A DNA stretch of 64,000 nt from PSRF01 sp051000815 (GTDB lineage Bacteria; Acidobacteriota; Blastocatellia; Pyrinomonadales; Pyrinomonadaceae), in assembly GCA_051000815.1 (NCBI GenBank), contig JBPCNX010000082.1, forward strand, positions 11,697-75,696, read 5' to 3'. The notes beneath the pieces are model-generated. The model did no database searches, was not told the origin of the DNA, and worked only from the letters and a program-made list of their open reading frames with translations. Below are positions 8,638 to 17,998 of this stretch, piece after piece. Every line of letters starts with the position of its first letter. The stretch's first letter is position 1. Made by a program: the position numbers and the translations under genes.

Positions 8638-8856
8638 ATGAAAAGCATTAAAGACGTATTGGCCGTCATCGTGGGTCTGGGGAGCGCGGCTGGGGCGATC
8701 TTCTACTTCTATAAGTTTGTAACTTTCGCCAAGCCGGAGGGCGGTCACAATTACCTCTGGTGGGCGCTGGGCCTTGCGGTGATCGCTTTCGTGTGCGGGC
8801 TAATTTATTTCCTGGGACACGTCAACAAGGAAGAAGAAATCCACATCACTCAGTAA
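8638..8856 (+). CDS. small two-helix membrane protein
   Basis: A 72-residue protein with GGAGG 8 nt upstream of its ATG. It has two predicted membrane segments (about residues 8-30 and 40-63) separated by a short FAKPEGGHN loop, and a charged C-terminal tail (NKEEEIHITQ). No family recognised. The strong ribosome-binding site and clean topology support a real gene. A perfect hairpin follows at 8950-8989. Confidence 0.7.
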   Translation: MKSIKDVLAVIVGLGSAAGAIFYFYKFVTFAKPEGGHNYLWWALGLAVIAFVCGLIYFLGHVNKEEEIHITQ

Positions 8857-8949
8857 CGACGGTGCGGAGGAAACCTTCCGCCTGTCTATCGCGGCCCCCG
8901 GCCAGCGCCCTAAGTGTGTGGTTGCTTCTGTTAACGTTGAATTTCTAAC

Positions 8950-8989
8950 GCCGTTTGTGCACTTGCGTATTAGTAAGTGCGCAAACGGC
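8950..8989 (+). terminator. strong hairpin, possible terminator
   Basis: GCCGTTTGTGCACTT (8950-8964) pairs with AAGTGCGCAAACGGC (8975-8989) over 15 bp with one T-G wobble and a 10-nt loop. No long T tract follows, so termination may be weak or the element may be a repeat-derived palindrome. Confidence 0.5.
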
Positions 8990-9037
8990 GCTTAATATGT
9001 TATCGAATAAGAAAAGCTGAATGGAGAATGCGTAGCG

Positions 9038-9382
9038 ATGATCGCGACGATAATGCTGCTACAGGTCGAGACAGCTTTTAAGGAGCCTGGTTACTTCGCT
9101 CCGGTCATGCTGGGCATGCTGGCGCTCGGAGCCGTTACCTGGCTGATCGCGGCGGTCCTGGGTTTTGCGCGAGCGAAAGCGTTTGGTCCGTCGGCACGTT
9201 GGTTTTCTTTTGCTGCTGTTAGTTTGATCTTGTTTCACCTGCAATTCATCGCGCTGGGCTTCGGCTTGTTGACGAAGGACAACAGCCTGGTTTTTGGGCT
9301 GCTGACCTTTTTCAATGTTTTTGTAATCATCGCGGCGGTGTGTGCAATTATGGGGTTCGTCCGACTTACCAATCCGCGCTAA
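9038..9382 (+). CDS. small integral membrane protein
   Basis: 114 residues with three to four hydrophobic segments: about residues 20-45 (PVMLGMLALGAVTWLIAAVL), 52-75 and 82-108. GGAGA lies upstream of the chosen ATG, somewhat far (about 12 nt). No conserved motif recognised. It precedes the GH5 hydrolase gene by 21 nt on the same strand, so they may be co-transcribed. Confidence 0.65.
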   Translation: MIATIMLLQVETAFKEPGYFAPVMLGMLALGAVTWLIAAVLGFARAKAFGPSARWFSFAAVSLILFHLQFIALGFGLLTKDNSLVFGLLTFFNVFVIIAAVCAIMGFVRLTNPR

Positions 9383-9403
9383 ACATTCGCGCATCTGCTC
9401 TAG

Positions 9404-11206
9404 ATGACAAAGAGACTTTTGCTAATCGCCGCGCTCGCGGTAGTAGTGAGCGCGGCTTTCTTATTTCTTCGCGGCCCATCCCGACCTGACGGCTCGCGGC
9501 CGCGCCGGGGATTTGTCACGACTCAGGGCAGCCGCTTCACGGTTGACGGCGAGCCTTTTCGCTTTGTCGGCGCCAATGTTGCGCTGATGTTTCGCGACGA
9601 GGATCGCGCTGCGATGCCCGAGACGCTGCGCCGGGCGTCACAGGCGGGCATTAAGGTGGTACGTGTCTGGGCTTTTGGTGAAGGTGGCCCGGCCGATGTC
9701 GGACCCCTGGCTGATTTTGCCGACTGGCCGCGCACACATCCGTTTCGCTGGGCGCCGGGCCGTTGGAATGAAGAAGCGTTTGTCCACCTGGACAAAGTGC
9801 TCGCCGAAGCACAGCGGAATGATTTACTGGTTCAAATTTGCCTGACAAATTGGTGGCGCGATACGGGCGGTGTCACGCAATACTTGCGCTGGGCCGGAAT
9901 CAATGACGCCGACGATGCGCAGTTTCCCGTCGGAATCAATCCGGCGCGCGCGATGCTTTTCTACAGCAATGAAACTACGCGGCGCCTTTACCGTGAACAC
10001 CTGGAGAAACTTGTCACTCGTCGCAACACAGTCACCGGCGTTTTGTATCGCGATGATCCGGCAATCTTTGGCTGGGAGTTGATGAACGAAGCACAGGCGG
10101 TTACGGGCAGGTGGGCTGAGCGGCGCGCCTGGATCGCTGAGATGAGCGGTTATCTAAAGTCGCTCGATTCAAATCACCTCGTTACGCCGGGAGAGTGGGG
10201 TTATCGCACCGCAGCCGAACGACGCGAGTGGCTGGCGGATCACGGCGTGCCGACAATCGACTACTGCGACGTACACCACTATCCACGCGAAGATACGGAC
10301 AGCTTCGTCGACTCGCCGCGGGCATTGCGCGAGTTTATCGATAACCGGGCTGCCGCCGCGCTCTCGCTCAATAAGCCACTCGTGATGGGTGAATTCGGCA
10401 TCGGCCCGGTTGGATTCAACGGCATCGCTCAGAGCGACTGGTTTCGTGCATTTTTCGCAAGCAGCGTGCGCGCAGGCGCGGCCGGAGCAATGTTTTGGAT
10501 TCTGACTCCGGATCCTCAGAGAGGCTTCGGGATTACGTACACAACGCCTCGCGACCAGGCTGTGTTCTCCGAAATTGCTCGTGCTTCCCAGGCTTTTACT
10601 GCTTTGCGAACTGTTGATCCGCCGCAACACCTTACCGAAGTCGGACGTCATCTGATCCCCAGCCAGTTTGTCTGGTCTCGCCCTGTCGAGGATCCCTTGT
10701 TAAGGCCGCGAACGATCCTGCGTGAAGACAGGTCAATCCACTATGGCTTCCAGCCTCAGCTGGCGACTCGGGTTCGCTTTGAAAAACTAGGCAGTGGACC
10801 TGGTTACTTTTGGGGCTTTGGGATGGGGTTTGTTGAGTATGTAGTTCCAGCGCGCGCCGAACGCCGTCGCATTAGTCAGATCATAGTTCGCGCACACATT
10901 CAGCCGGTGCCGCCCACTGACGCGCGGCCGGAGAATATCAAGACGCGCGTGACGCTATTCGTGAACGGCGCTGACTGCGGTTCGCGGCTGGTCTCTGCTG
11001 AGGCAGCGGGCCAACCTGTTATTCAGGAATGGCGTGTTGAGGGATTCTTTGTCCGGTTGCGTGCGATGCGAGGTCTGCCGTTGACGATTCGCCTCGCGGT
11101 CACCCCAGAGGCCGACTGGCCCTATGGCATAAACATTTCCAACTGGCCGGAAGGCTACGACAACTCAAGAAATGCAAAGCCGGTTGAGGTGGAGATCAGG
11201 CGGTAG
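9404..11206 (+). CDS. exported GH5-type beta-mannanase-like glycoside hydrolase
   Basis: A 600-residue secreted or membrane-anchored enzyme. An N-terminal hydrophobic segment (LLLIAALAVVVSAAFLFLR) is followed by a GH5-fold barrel. TVDGEPFRFVGAN is the classic start of the mannanase-like subfamily. GWELMNEA holds the acid/base Glu (about residue 228) and LVMGEFG the nucleophile Glu (about residue 330), in the usual beta-4 and beta-7 positions. YCDVHHYP supplies the conserved His/Tyr. The C-terminal 200 residues form a separate beta-rich, possibly carbohydrate-binding region. It probably cleaves beta-mannan or a related glucan outside the cytosol; substrate is inferred. Convergent with the GT39 gene. 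Confidence 0.85.
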   Translation: MTKRLLLIAALAVVVSAAFLFLRGPSRPDGSRPRRGFVTTQGSRFTVDGEPFRFVGANVALMFRDEDRAAMPETLRRASQAGIKVVRVWAFGEGGPADVGPLADFADWPRTHPFRWAPGRWNEEAFVHLDKVLAEAQRNDLLVQICLTNWWRDTGGVTQYLRWAGINDADDAQFPVGINPARAMLFYSNETTRRLYREHLEKLVTRRNTVTGVLYRDDPAIFGWELMNEAQAVTGRWAERRAWIAEMSGYLKSLDSNHLVTPGEWGYRTAAERREWLADHGVPTIDYCDVHHYPREDTDSFVDSPRALREFIDNRAAAALSLNKPLVMGEFGIGPVGFNGIAQSDWFRAFFASSVRAGAAGAMFWILTPDPQRGFGITYTTPRDQAVFSEIARASQAFTALRTVDPPQHLTEVGRHLIPSQFVWSRPVEDPLLRPRTILREDRSIHYGFQPQLATRVRFEKLGSGPGYFWGFGMGFVEYVVPARAERRRISQIIVRAHIQPVPPTDARPENIKTRVTLFVNGADCGSRLVSAEAAGQPVIQEWRVEGFFVRLRAMRGLPLTIRLAVTPEADWPYGINISNWPEGYDNSRNAKPVEVEIRR

Positions 11207-11390
11207 GAGGCAGGAGGCGGAGGCAGGAGGCAGAAAGCAGTAAGCAGTACGCAGAGGGCATGCGGCGATTTTAAACGTTGAGCGGTGGCGGACGATGAAG
11301 GCAGCCAACTGGTCTTAATGATTGCGATTCAAAAACTATCCACGTCCTGTCTTCTACCTACTGTCTACTGCCTCTGCTTACTGTCTTTGC
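11205..11390. repeat. heptad-repeat palindrome, AGGAGGC/AGTAAGC type
   Basis: Left arm 11205-11258 (AGGAGGC, AGGAGGC, AGAAAGC, AGTAAGC, AGTACGC units); right arm about 11347-11390 (CTGTCTT, CTACCTA, CTGTCTA, CTGCCTC, TGCTTACTG). It lies between two convergent genes and runs a few bases into both stop regions. Confidence 0.7.
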
Positions 11391-13087
11391 AGAATCTGCA
11401 GGGCGGCCGTATCCAACTGGTAGAGGTCGGCTGAATGAATTCCGCCGAGCGAGGTGCTGAAAGCCGGAGTGATTGACCGGCGCAACGAAGAAAGAAGCGC
11501 GTCGTTACTGAAATAGCGACGTCCGCGTTCGTCGATGAGAAAATCACCCTCTCGCAGTTGCTTTCGCGCCGCAGGGTCTGAGAGAGACACAAAAATCAGA
11601 TCCTTGCGATTGGCGCGCTCCGCATAGTAAGCAGCGAGTATCGGACTCTCGCTTGCCACTTGCGCACCGGGGCGCGCGCGCCGCGCAATTTCCGTCATCA
11701 CATCGCGCATACTCGCGCCGTAGAACTCGTCGTGAGGGAAAAAGTAACCAGCTCGGGCCATACCCCCGCCAAGAATGTTTGTGTAGAGACGGAAATGTCG
11801 TGCCGCCTGGATTGAGGCGGCCACGGACAGCAAAACTACGACCGCCGCCAGAGCCGATCGTGCATAGGATTGAATTCCTTCGTGAGAAAACGCGGTTTGC
11901 AAACGCTCCCCAATCCAGCGGCCGGCGAACTGGACACCGATGGCTGACGTGATCAGCACGGCCGGCAACGCGACTGTGAAGTAACGTGTAAACTTGCCTC
12001 CTGCCCACATGAAACTCATCACCCATACAAACATCCAGAAAAGAATGAAGTAACGGCCGTCGCCGAGTTTTCGACGAAAGAGCAGGGGCAAACCTACGAG
12101 GAAACTGGCAATGCTGAGCAACGGAAGCTTCACCGCCATGAAGACGAAATAGAAGTACCAGGGAGTTCCTTTCAACCAGTCAGTCATGCGATGGCTGTAA
12201 AGTGCGCCCATGAACTCGTAACCGTCATGGCCAATTCTTTTCTGTCCCGCGAAAAGGCCCATCTCGTACCATGTGGCGGGCAGCAAAATGGTCGGGTTCA
12301 GCAGAAGAAACACGATACTCATAATTAACAGGAAGAGCAGCATTCGTTTCTTGCCCAGGCGCCAGCGGGTCTCCGGGATGGCCTGGAACACCCAGTAGTA
12401 GGAAAGACCAATTACGAGCAGGGAAGGAAGATACTTTGACGCTAACATTGCGCCACATGCCGCCGCCGCGGCCCAATAGTATGGCTGGGGTCTCTTGTCG
12501 GTTTTGCTTTCTGCCACTCGCTGACCACGCAACCAAAAGATGTTGGCCAAAAGAAAGAAGAAGAGAAGAAATGTGTCTTCCTTGGCGACGCGACTGAAAC
12601 CAATCGCCTGCGGATCGAAAGCCCAAAGTGCTGCGGCGAGTAGTGCTACTTCCGCGCCAAACAACTCCGCGGTGAGTAAATAAAGCAGAATGATCGTGAG
12701 GGCGCCAAACACCGCACCCGGGAATCGTAACGCGGTTTCCGCGGAGATTTGAAGCTGGCCATTCTGAGAGGCAGCCAAGGAGCTATTGTTCCATTTTTCG
12801 GCGAGGAAGAGACTGCCCGTCTGGATCGCCTTCATCAGCATCGGATGTTCGCCGTTAGCTGCGGTAAGGCCATGCTGACGATAGTCTGTAACAGCGTTTA
12901 GTTTGTTTAGTTCGTCTTCGCTGAGTCCTTCGGCGCTTAGCCCGCCGACGCGGAAACCGAAACCGGCCAACACCAGAAGGGCCAGCGTGGCGATCATAAG
13001 TGTTCTGCTCGCGAGCACGACTCCTCGTTGCGGAAAGAGTTCCGGCCTCAGGCCAGCCGTGATGATCGCTTCTACTTTGGCCGCCAA
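11378..13087 (-). CDS. GT39-type (PMT-like) membrane glycosyltransferase
   Basis: About 569 residues with around ten to eleven membrane helices. The first extracytoplasmic loop contains SEDELNKLNAV, resembling the acidic pair that binds lipid-phosphate sugar in dolichyl-phosphate-mannose transferases (GT39/GT83). GFSRVAKEDTFLLFF matches the second conserved loop of that superfamily. It would transfer a sugar from an undecaprenyl carrier on the outer face of the inner membrane; acceptor unknown. I favour a TTG start at 13087 with AGGAG 10 nt upstream. Another TTG at 13141 would add 18 residues without a ribosome-binding site. The last residues overlap the repeat element shared with the GH5 gene. 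Confidence 0.8.
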   Translation of the reverse strand: MAAKVEAIITAGLRPELFPQRGVVLASRTLMIATLALLVLAGFGFRVGGLSAEGLSEDELNKLNAVTDYRQHGLTAANGEHPMLMKAIQTGSLFLAEKWNNSSLAASQNGQLQISAETALRFPGAVFGALTIILLYLLTAELFGAEVALLAAALWAFDPQAIGFSRVAKEDTFLLFFFLLANIFWLRGQRVAESKTDKRPQPYYWAAAAACGAMLASKYLPSLLVIGLSYYWVFQAIPETRWRLGKKRMLLFLLIMSIVFLLLNPTILLPATWYEMGLFAGQKRIGHDGYEFMGALYSHRMTDWLKGTPWYFYFVFMAVKLPLLSIASFLVGLPLLFRRKLGDGRYFILFWMFVWVMSFMWAGGKFTRYFTVALPAVLITSAIGVQFAGRWIGERLQTAFSHEGIQSYARSALAAVVVLLSVAASIQAARHFRLYTNILGGGMARAGYFFPHDEFYGASMRDVMTEIARRARPGAQVASESPILAAYYAERANRKDLIFVSLSDPAARKQLREGDFLIDERGRRYFSNDALLSSLRRSITPAFSTSLGGIHSADLYQLDTAALQILQRQ

Positions 13088-13389
13088 ATCTGAACTTCTC
13101 CTAACGTAGTCGGTTCCGCAGCATCTCGTGTTACTGGACAAGCTGGTGCGCGCTAGCCAACAAAAGTCGCAAGGTTAACCTTATTCAGGATGGCTGGCAA
13201 CTTGACGTCGCCACCGGACAATGGACGGGAAGCTCAGCGATCTCAATCCGGCCAAAGTTGATCGAACGTACTCGACTAAGTATCCGCAAGAGTTAATGAC
13301 TTGCAATTGCGCGGTATATCAGCCAAAATCCGCAGGTTTTCCGGGTACCGCGTCCGCAAGATAATACCTTGACCCCAAAGGGAGAAATA

Positions 13390-14652
13390 ATGGCAGAAAC
13401 TCAAGAGAACCTGCATGCAGGTACTTCGGCCCAACCTTTCCGGATCGACCAAAAGCTCCACCAGATACTGTACAAGTCTGAGACCCGGCCGGCGCTCGAA
13501 CCGGCTCCTGAAGAGGTGTTGCCGGAGCCGGTGTATCCGCAACACCCGAATCCGGTGGAGATGAGCAGACGGGAGTATCAGAAGCTCAACGCCAAGAGAA
13601 CCTGGAAGACCTGGGGCGCCCCCTATTTCAAGTCACGCTGGCACTCGGGTGAACTGCGACCGATCATCCCTTACTTATTTACAGAATGGAAATGCAATCT
13701 GGATTGTCACTATTGCTGGTCCTACAACAATGCAGTCAAGGGCATGACGGAAGACGTCGGAAAACGTTCGATTGATTGGCTCCACTCGATCGGCTCGCGC
13801 GTCTTGGCCCTGATGGGCGGCGAACCGCTGCTGCGTCCCAAGTTCATTCACAAGATTGTTGACTACAGTGCGAAGAAGGACATCTTTGTATATCTGCCGA
13901 CCAATGCGCGTCTGCTGAAGCCAGACGTAACTGATCGGCTCGGCGATGCCGGCATCGCGACGTTCAATATTGCGGTTGATTCAGTTGCGGAGAAAAAATC
14001 GCTGCCGAAGGCCCTTGAGCCGATTCGCGCGAACTTCGACTACCTGGTGAAGCGTCAGCATTACTACGGGTATTCGGTGATGTTCAATATCAACATTTGC
14101 CATAACAACATGGATGATGTTGTCGAGCTGACGGAGATTGCCCGGGCCAATGGCATCGCTACTGATTACCATATTAACGAAACTCCCATGATGGAGCAGA
14201 CGCATTTCAAACATCTTGATGAGAACCAGACCTATTTGACCCCCGAAGATTGGCCTAAGGTGGATGCGCTGCTCGACTATCTGCAGGACAAGCGCATGAA
14301 TCACGGCTACAAAATGGCGAATCCCCAGCAGCATATGGAAGACATGAAGTTGCTGATGCGCGGCGCAGTGCCGCCCTGGGATTGTCGCGCGGGACAGAAT
14401 TCGCTGATCATCCGCACAGATGGTTCATTGGCACCCTGCTTCCCGATGTATTCCGCAACACACGATTGGGGCACAGTCGGCAACCACAAGTTTGAAGTCA
14501 AGCAACTCGATGAAATGAAGGTGGAATGCACGAAACATTGTCTCTCCACCTGTAATTACATTCTGGGCTACTGCTACGACAACAAACGTGTGATTACCTG
14601 GGGACTGAAACAGGCGCTACACGGATTTAAAGGAGCAAGCAACGGCTTCTAG
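13390..14652 (+). CDS. radical SAM protein with SPASM-like C-terminal cysteines
   Basis: A 420-residue enzyme. The radical SAM CxxxCxxC motif is C102-NLD-C106-HY-C109, binding the [4Fe-4S] cluster that cleaves SAM. MGGEPLLRP is the GGE-type SAM-binding motif. The C-terminus carries further cysteines (WDCRAG, APCFP, CTKHCLSTC, GYC) as in SPASM/twitch auxiliary-cluster domains. The ATG at 13390 follows GGGAGA closely. Such proteins often modify peptides or lipids; the substrate cannot be told from this sequence and no precursor-peptide gene is adjacent. A clean terminator follows. Confidence 0.85.
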   Translation: MAETQENLHAGTSAQPFRIDQKLHQILYKSETRPALEPAPEEVLPEPVYPQHPNPVEMSRREYQKLNAKRTWKTWGAPYFKSRWHSGELRPIIPYLFTEWKCNLDCHYCWSYNNAVKGMTEDVGKRSIDWLHSIGSRVLALMGGEPLLRPKFIHKIVDYSAKKDIFVYLPTNARLLKPDVTDRLGDAGIATFNIAVDSVAEKKSLPKALEPIRANFDYLVKRQHYYGYSVMFNINICHNNMDDVVELTEIARANGIATDYHINETPMMEQTHFKHLDENQTYLTPEDWPKVDALLDYLQDKRMNHGYKMANPQQHMEDMKLLMRGAVPPWDCRAGQNSLIIRTDGSLAPCFPMYSATHDWGTVGNHKFEVKQLDEMKVECTKHCLSTCNYILGYCYDNKRVITWGLKQALHGFKGASNGF

Positions 14653-14680
14653 ACTGGAAGTGCGACAAGTTCAAACAAGC

Positions 14681-14714
14681 GCCGGAGTCACCTGAATGGC
14701 TCCGGCCTTTTATT
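14681..14714 (+). terminator. intrinsic terminator of the radical SAM gene
   Basis: GCCGGAG (14681-14687) pairs with CTCCGGC (14700-14706) and is followed by CTTTTATT. It lies 28 nt beyond the stop codon. Confidence 0.75.
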
Positions 14715-14724
14715 GTCTGACGCT

Positions 14725-15213
14725 CTAACTGGCCCGGCCGCCCCCGAGGGTGAGTATCGCAATGACTACATTGATTGCAACTCCTGTTGCCACATACAAC
14801 CAGTATCGGAAAGAGGAGATGCTGCGCTTAAATCGGATCAGCGTGACGATGCCGAAAGGAATCCAAATTAAAACTCCGGTGATGAGCCCCGGACCATATT
14901 CGCGATGAAGCAGGCTGGTTGAGAGGTGGCTCAATCCGTTAATGAAGACGACCGTACCGAGGATTACCAGCAGCTGCCGGGGGAAGTTGAATCTTCGGGC
15001 GAGAAGAATCCCGGTGATTATCAAAGCCATCCCAATTGCCTGGCCTACCAGGAATTCTGTCTGAAGCAGTTCCACGCCTCTCAGTCTCTTGAGGTAAGCG
15101 GAATAGCCTTCACCGCCCCACAGCTCTTCAGCGATGTGAAGGAGGTAGGTGAGAGGGAAGAGCCAGGACCAAAACGTAAGAGATCTGTCGGACAGAGCGT
15201 TTTCGTTATCCAT
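14725..15213 (-). CDS. HXXEE-domain integral membrane protein
   Basis: A 162-residue membrane protein with about five helices. LLHIAEELWGG near residue 25 is the HXXEE signature of a family of small bacterial membrane proteins of unknown function. A second conserved His lies in NGLSHLSTSLLHREY (about residues 95-108). His/Glu residues within membrane helices suggest metal binding or a membrane enzyme, but this is inference. It is convergent with the radical SAM gene. Confidence 0.8.
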   Translation of the reverse strand: MDNENALSDRSLTFWSWLFPLTYLLHIAEELWGGEGYSAYLKRLRGVELLQTEFLVGQAIGMALIITGILLARRFNFPRQLLVILGTVVFINGLSHLSTSLLHREYGPGLITGVLIWIPFGIVTLIRFKRSISSFRYWLYVATGVAINVVIAILTLGGGRAS

Positions 15214-15303
15214 GTGCCTGAACGAGCTGAAGGATCTAAGAGATTCAGTTATACCAGCAGAGTGTGATAAGTGATAAGTGCCCGTACTCCAAAGTGAACT
15301 GAT

Positions 15304-15380
15304 TTTTTGGAGTGCGCCGACTTGTCAGCGCTTTATTTAACATTCATGAAAGCGGCAACGAGTTGCCGCACTCCCAAAAA
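15304..15380. repeat. REP-like palindrome directly before the permease gene
   Basis: TTTTTTGGAGTGCGCC at the left and GGCACTCC-like sequence ending in CCCAAAAAA at the right are imperfect inverted arms of about 32 nt. Between them is a short AT-rich loop (TATTTAACATTCATG). The 3' arm abuts the ATG at 15381, so a transcript from upstream would sequester the translation start in a hairpin. Confidence 0.65.
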
Positions 15381-16727
15381 ATGGACTCTTCAAGTTCGCA
15401 AAACCACTCACCAGATTCAAAACCCGCATTAGTACGGCGTCTCGGCCTGTTCGACGCGACGATGCTCGTTATGGGTGGAATCATCGGCTCGGGCATCTTC
15501 ATCAATTCTTACGTGGTGGCGCGCCAGGTCAACAGTGCGCTTTTGATCCTGGGTGTGTGGGCATTTGGCGGATTGATCGCGCTCGCCGCGGCATTCATCT
15601 GGGCCGAGTTGGCCGCGCTCCGGCCGGACGTTGGCGGTCAGTATGCTTACCTGCGTGAAGCCTATCATCCTGCGGTGGCTTTTCTTTATGGCTGGGCCTT
15701 GTTGCTGGTGATCCAAACGGGCGGGATGGCCGCGGTTGCGGTTACCTTTGCGCGCTACTTCGTGGAATCGACGGACATCCTACTCGCGGATAGTCTGGTT
15801 GCCGCGCTGGTTCTGGCAATTCTTACAGCAGTCAATTGCCTGGGTGTACGCGCAGGGAGCACGGTCCAAAGTTCTCTGATGGTCCTGAAGATCCTCGCTA
15901 TTCTGGCGCTCATCGTCTGCGGATTACTACTGGCTGGGCCGCATTGGCCCGAGACGCTTAGTCCTCCACCGCCACGCTCATTTAGTCTTCTCAGTGCGAT
16001 TGGCGCTGCAATGGTGCCGGTGCTATTTGCTTACGGTGGCTGGCAGACCGCAAGCTTCGTGGCCGGCGAAATCCGTGAGCCACGAAAAAACCTGCCACGC
16101 GCACTTATTATCGGCGTTGTCGGTGTTGTGGTCTTGTATCTGCTGGTAAACGTCGTGTACGTCTACGTGCTGAATCCTGACGGATTGGCCCGAACCACAA
16201 CGCCGGCGTCCGACGTGATGAGATTCGCTTTAGGCCCGGCAGGTGCGAAGTTGATCGCCGCCGGCATTGCTATCTCGACGTTGGGATTTTTGAGCCAGGG
16301 AATGCTAACCGCTCCCCGGGTCTACTTTGCCATGGCCGAGGATGGCTTGTTCTTCAGGAGCGTGGCGCGCGTTCACCCGAAGACGCTTGTACCAATCGTG
16401 GCCATCGTGGTTCAGGGAATCCTGGCCATCGTAATCGCGCTCTGGGGACGTTACGAGCAGATTTTAAACTACGTAGTTTCTGTGGACTTTATTTTCTTTG
16501 GTCTTACTGCAACCTGCATCTTTGTGTTTCGGAGAAGAAGCAAGACCGATCGCCCAGATGGCATCCGTGTCCCCGGACATCCTTTCACGACCGCGCTCTT
16601 CGTGGCGATCTGTTGGCTCGTGGTCATAAATACGATCTACAGGTATCCCGAAAACACGTTGATTGGTGTGGCAATTCTTTTGGCGGGAATTCCTGCCTAC
16701 TTCTTTTGGAAGTGGAAAAACCGATGA
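15381..16727 (+). CDS. APC-family amino-acid permease
   Basis: 448 residues with about 12 predicted membrane helices. GGIIGSGIFINSYVV (about residues 28-42) is the APC helix-1 substrate and ion-binding motif. PDVGGQYAYLREAYHP is typical of the family, as is PVLFAYGGWQTASFVAGE for helix 6. It would import or exchange amino acids or amines across the inner membrane. The ATG at 15381 follows the palindrome immediately; a start further upstream would translate the hairpin itself. The stop codon overlaps the start of the following aminotransferase (ATGA), implying coupled translation. Confidence 0.9.
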   Translation: MDSSSSQNHSPDSKPALVRRLGLFDATMLVMGGIIGSGIFINSYVVARQVNSALLILGVWAFGGLIALAAAFIWAELAALRPDVGGQYAYLREAYHPAVAFLYGWALLLVIQTGGMAAVAVTFARYFVESTDILLADSLVAALVLAILTAVNCLGVRAGSTVQSSLMVLKILAILALIVCGLLLAGPHWPETLSPPPPRSFSLLSAIGAAMVPVLFAYGGWQTASFVAGEIREPRKNLPRALIIGVVGVVVLYLLVNVVYVYVLNPDGLARTTTPASDVMRFALGPAGAKLIAAGIAISTLGFLSQGMLTAPRVYFAMAEDGLFFRSVARVHPKTLVPIVAIVVQGILAIVIALWGRYEQILNYVVSVDFIFFGLTATCIFVFRRRSKTDRPDGIRVPGHPFTTALFVAICWLVVINTIYRYPENTLIGVAILLAGIPAYFFWKWKNR

Positions 16728-17815
16728 AGACAAACGCGGCTGAGCTGCCCGGTTCCGAATACATGCACTGGGCCAAGACGCACTCCCAGGCGCGCTTCAA
16801 TCTCGCCACGAGCGGGCTCGCGAATGTCCGGTTGGAAGAACTCAAAGTGGGTTTGGAGGACCTCGAGCTGACCCGCGATGGCGGTTACGGGTACGAGCCA
16901 CTGCAGCGATCTCTCGCGGCACATCTGCAGGTTGATGCGGAATGTATCGTAACTGCAACCGGCACTTCCCTGGCGAATCACCTGGCAATGGCGGCGTTCG
17001 TTGAAGCCGGCGATGAAGTTCTGATTGAGCACCCAACTTATGAACCGCTGCTCGCTCTCGCTCGTTACCTCGGCGCCGACATAAAGCGGTTCAGCCGCCG
17101 CTTCGAAGCGGGATTTCGTGTGTCGCCGGAAGAAATAGCAAAGCGCGTGTCCTCGAGGACGCGTCTGATTGTGCTTACCAACATGCATAATCCGTCAGGA
17201 GTGCTGAGCGACGAGCAGACACTGCAGCAGGTGGGAGAAATTGCGAGAAGAGCCGGCGGGCGAGTTCTGGTTGATGAGGTTTATCTTGAAGCTCTGTTCG
17301 CAGAGCGTCCGTTGACCGCGCTTCATCTGGGTTCCGAATTCATTACAACGAGCAGTTTGACGAAAGCATTCGGATTGAGCGGCCTGCGCTGTGGCTGGAT
17401 TGTTGCCGAGCCGGAACTGGCGCAGAGGATTTGGCGCTTGAACGATCTCTTTGGCGTGATGCCGGCGCATCCAGCTGAGCGGTTGAGCGTCGTTGCCCTG
17501 GAACAACTCGCTGAGATTGCGATTCGGGCGCGAGCGCGGCTGACACAGAACCGCGCACTGGTTTATGAATTCCTTAATTCACGTGCGGATCTGGAGGCAA
17601 TTAAGCCTGATTTCGGAACAATAGTCTTTCCCAGACTTCGAAAGGGAACTGCGGAGGGATTGTGTAAAGAGCTCCGGGAGAAATACGAAACGTCAGTGGT
17701 TCCCGGGAGCTTCTTCGAAATGCCGGCGCACTTTCGGATCGGGTTTGGCGGCGATCCAGAGGTATTAGAAAGTGGACTCGAACGCCTTGGAGCCGCGCTG
17801 GATGATCTCCGCTAA
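16724..17815 (+). CDS. PLP-dependent class I/II aminotransferase
   Basis: A 363-residue fold-type I aminotransferase. LTNMHNPSGVL contains the Asn that contacts PLP, VLVDEVYLEAL the Asp that pairs with the pyridine nitrogen, and SSLTKAFGLSGLRCGW the Schiff-base Lys. HFRIGFGG near the C-terminus holds the Arg that binds the substrate carboxylate. The ATG at 16724 overlaps the permease TGA. Together they suggest uptake followed by transamination of a particular amino acid; the substrate is unknown. Confidence 0.9.
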   Translation: MKTNAAELPGSEYMHWAKTHSQARFNLATSGLANVRLEELKVGLEDLELTRDGGYGYEPLQRSLAAHLQVDAECIVTATGTSLANHLAMAAFVEAGDEVLIEHPTYEPLLALARYLGADIKRFSRRFEAGFRVSPEEIAKRVSSRTRLIVLTNMHNPSGVLSDEQTLQQVGEIARRAGGRVLVDEVYLEALFAERPLTALHLGSEFITTSSLTKAFGLSGLRCGWIVAEPELAQRIWRLNDLFGVMPAHPAERLSVVALEQLAEIAIRARARLTQNRALVYEFLNSRADLEAIKPDFGTIVFPRLRKGTAEGLCKELREKYETSVVPGSFFEMPAHFRIGFGGDPEVLESGLERLGAALDDLR

Positions 17816-17998
17816 CTAAAAAGCTTTCTGATGGTTTGTTGCTTGGTGTTCGTTCTCTGTTGAGCGTTACCAGCCTGCAGAAACTCATGGAAGCGATCCG
17901 CTAATTCACACTAAACATGTTCGTGTTGTTTTCGTGCAATTTCATGGATTGTGTTTTAATCAAGTCCCTAATTATCCAAATTACCCTGAAGCGGCATG

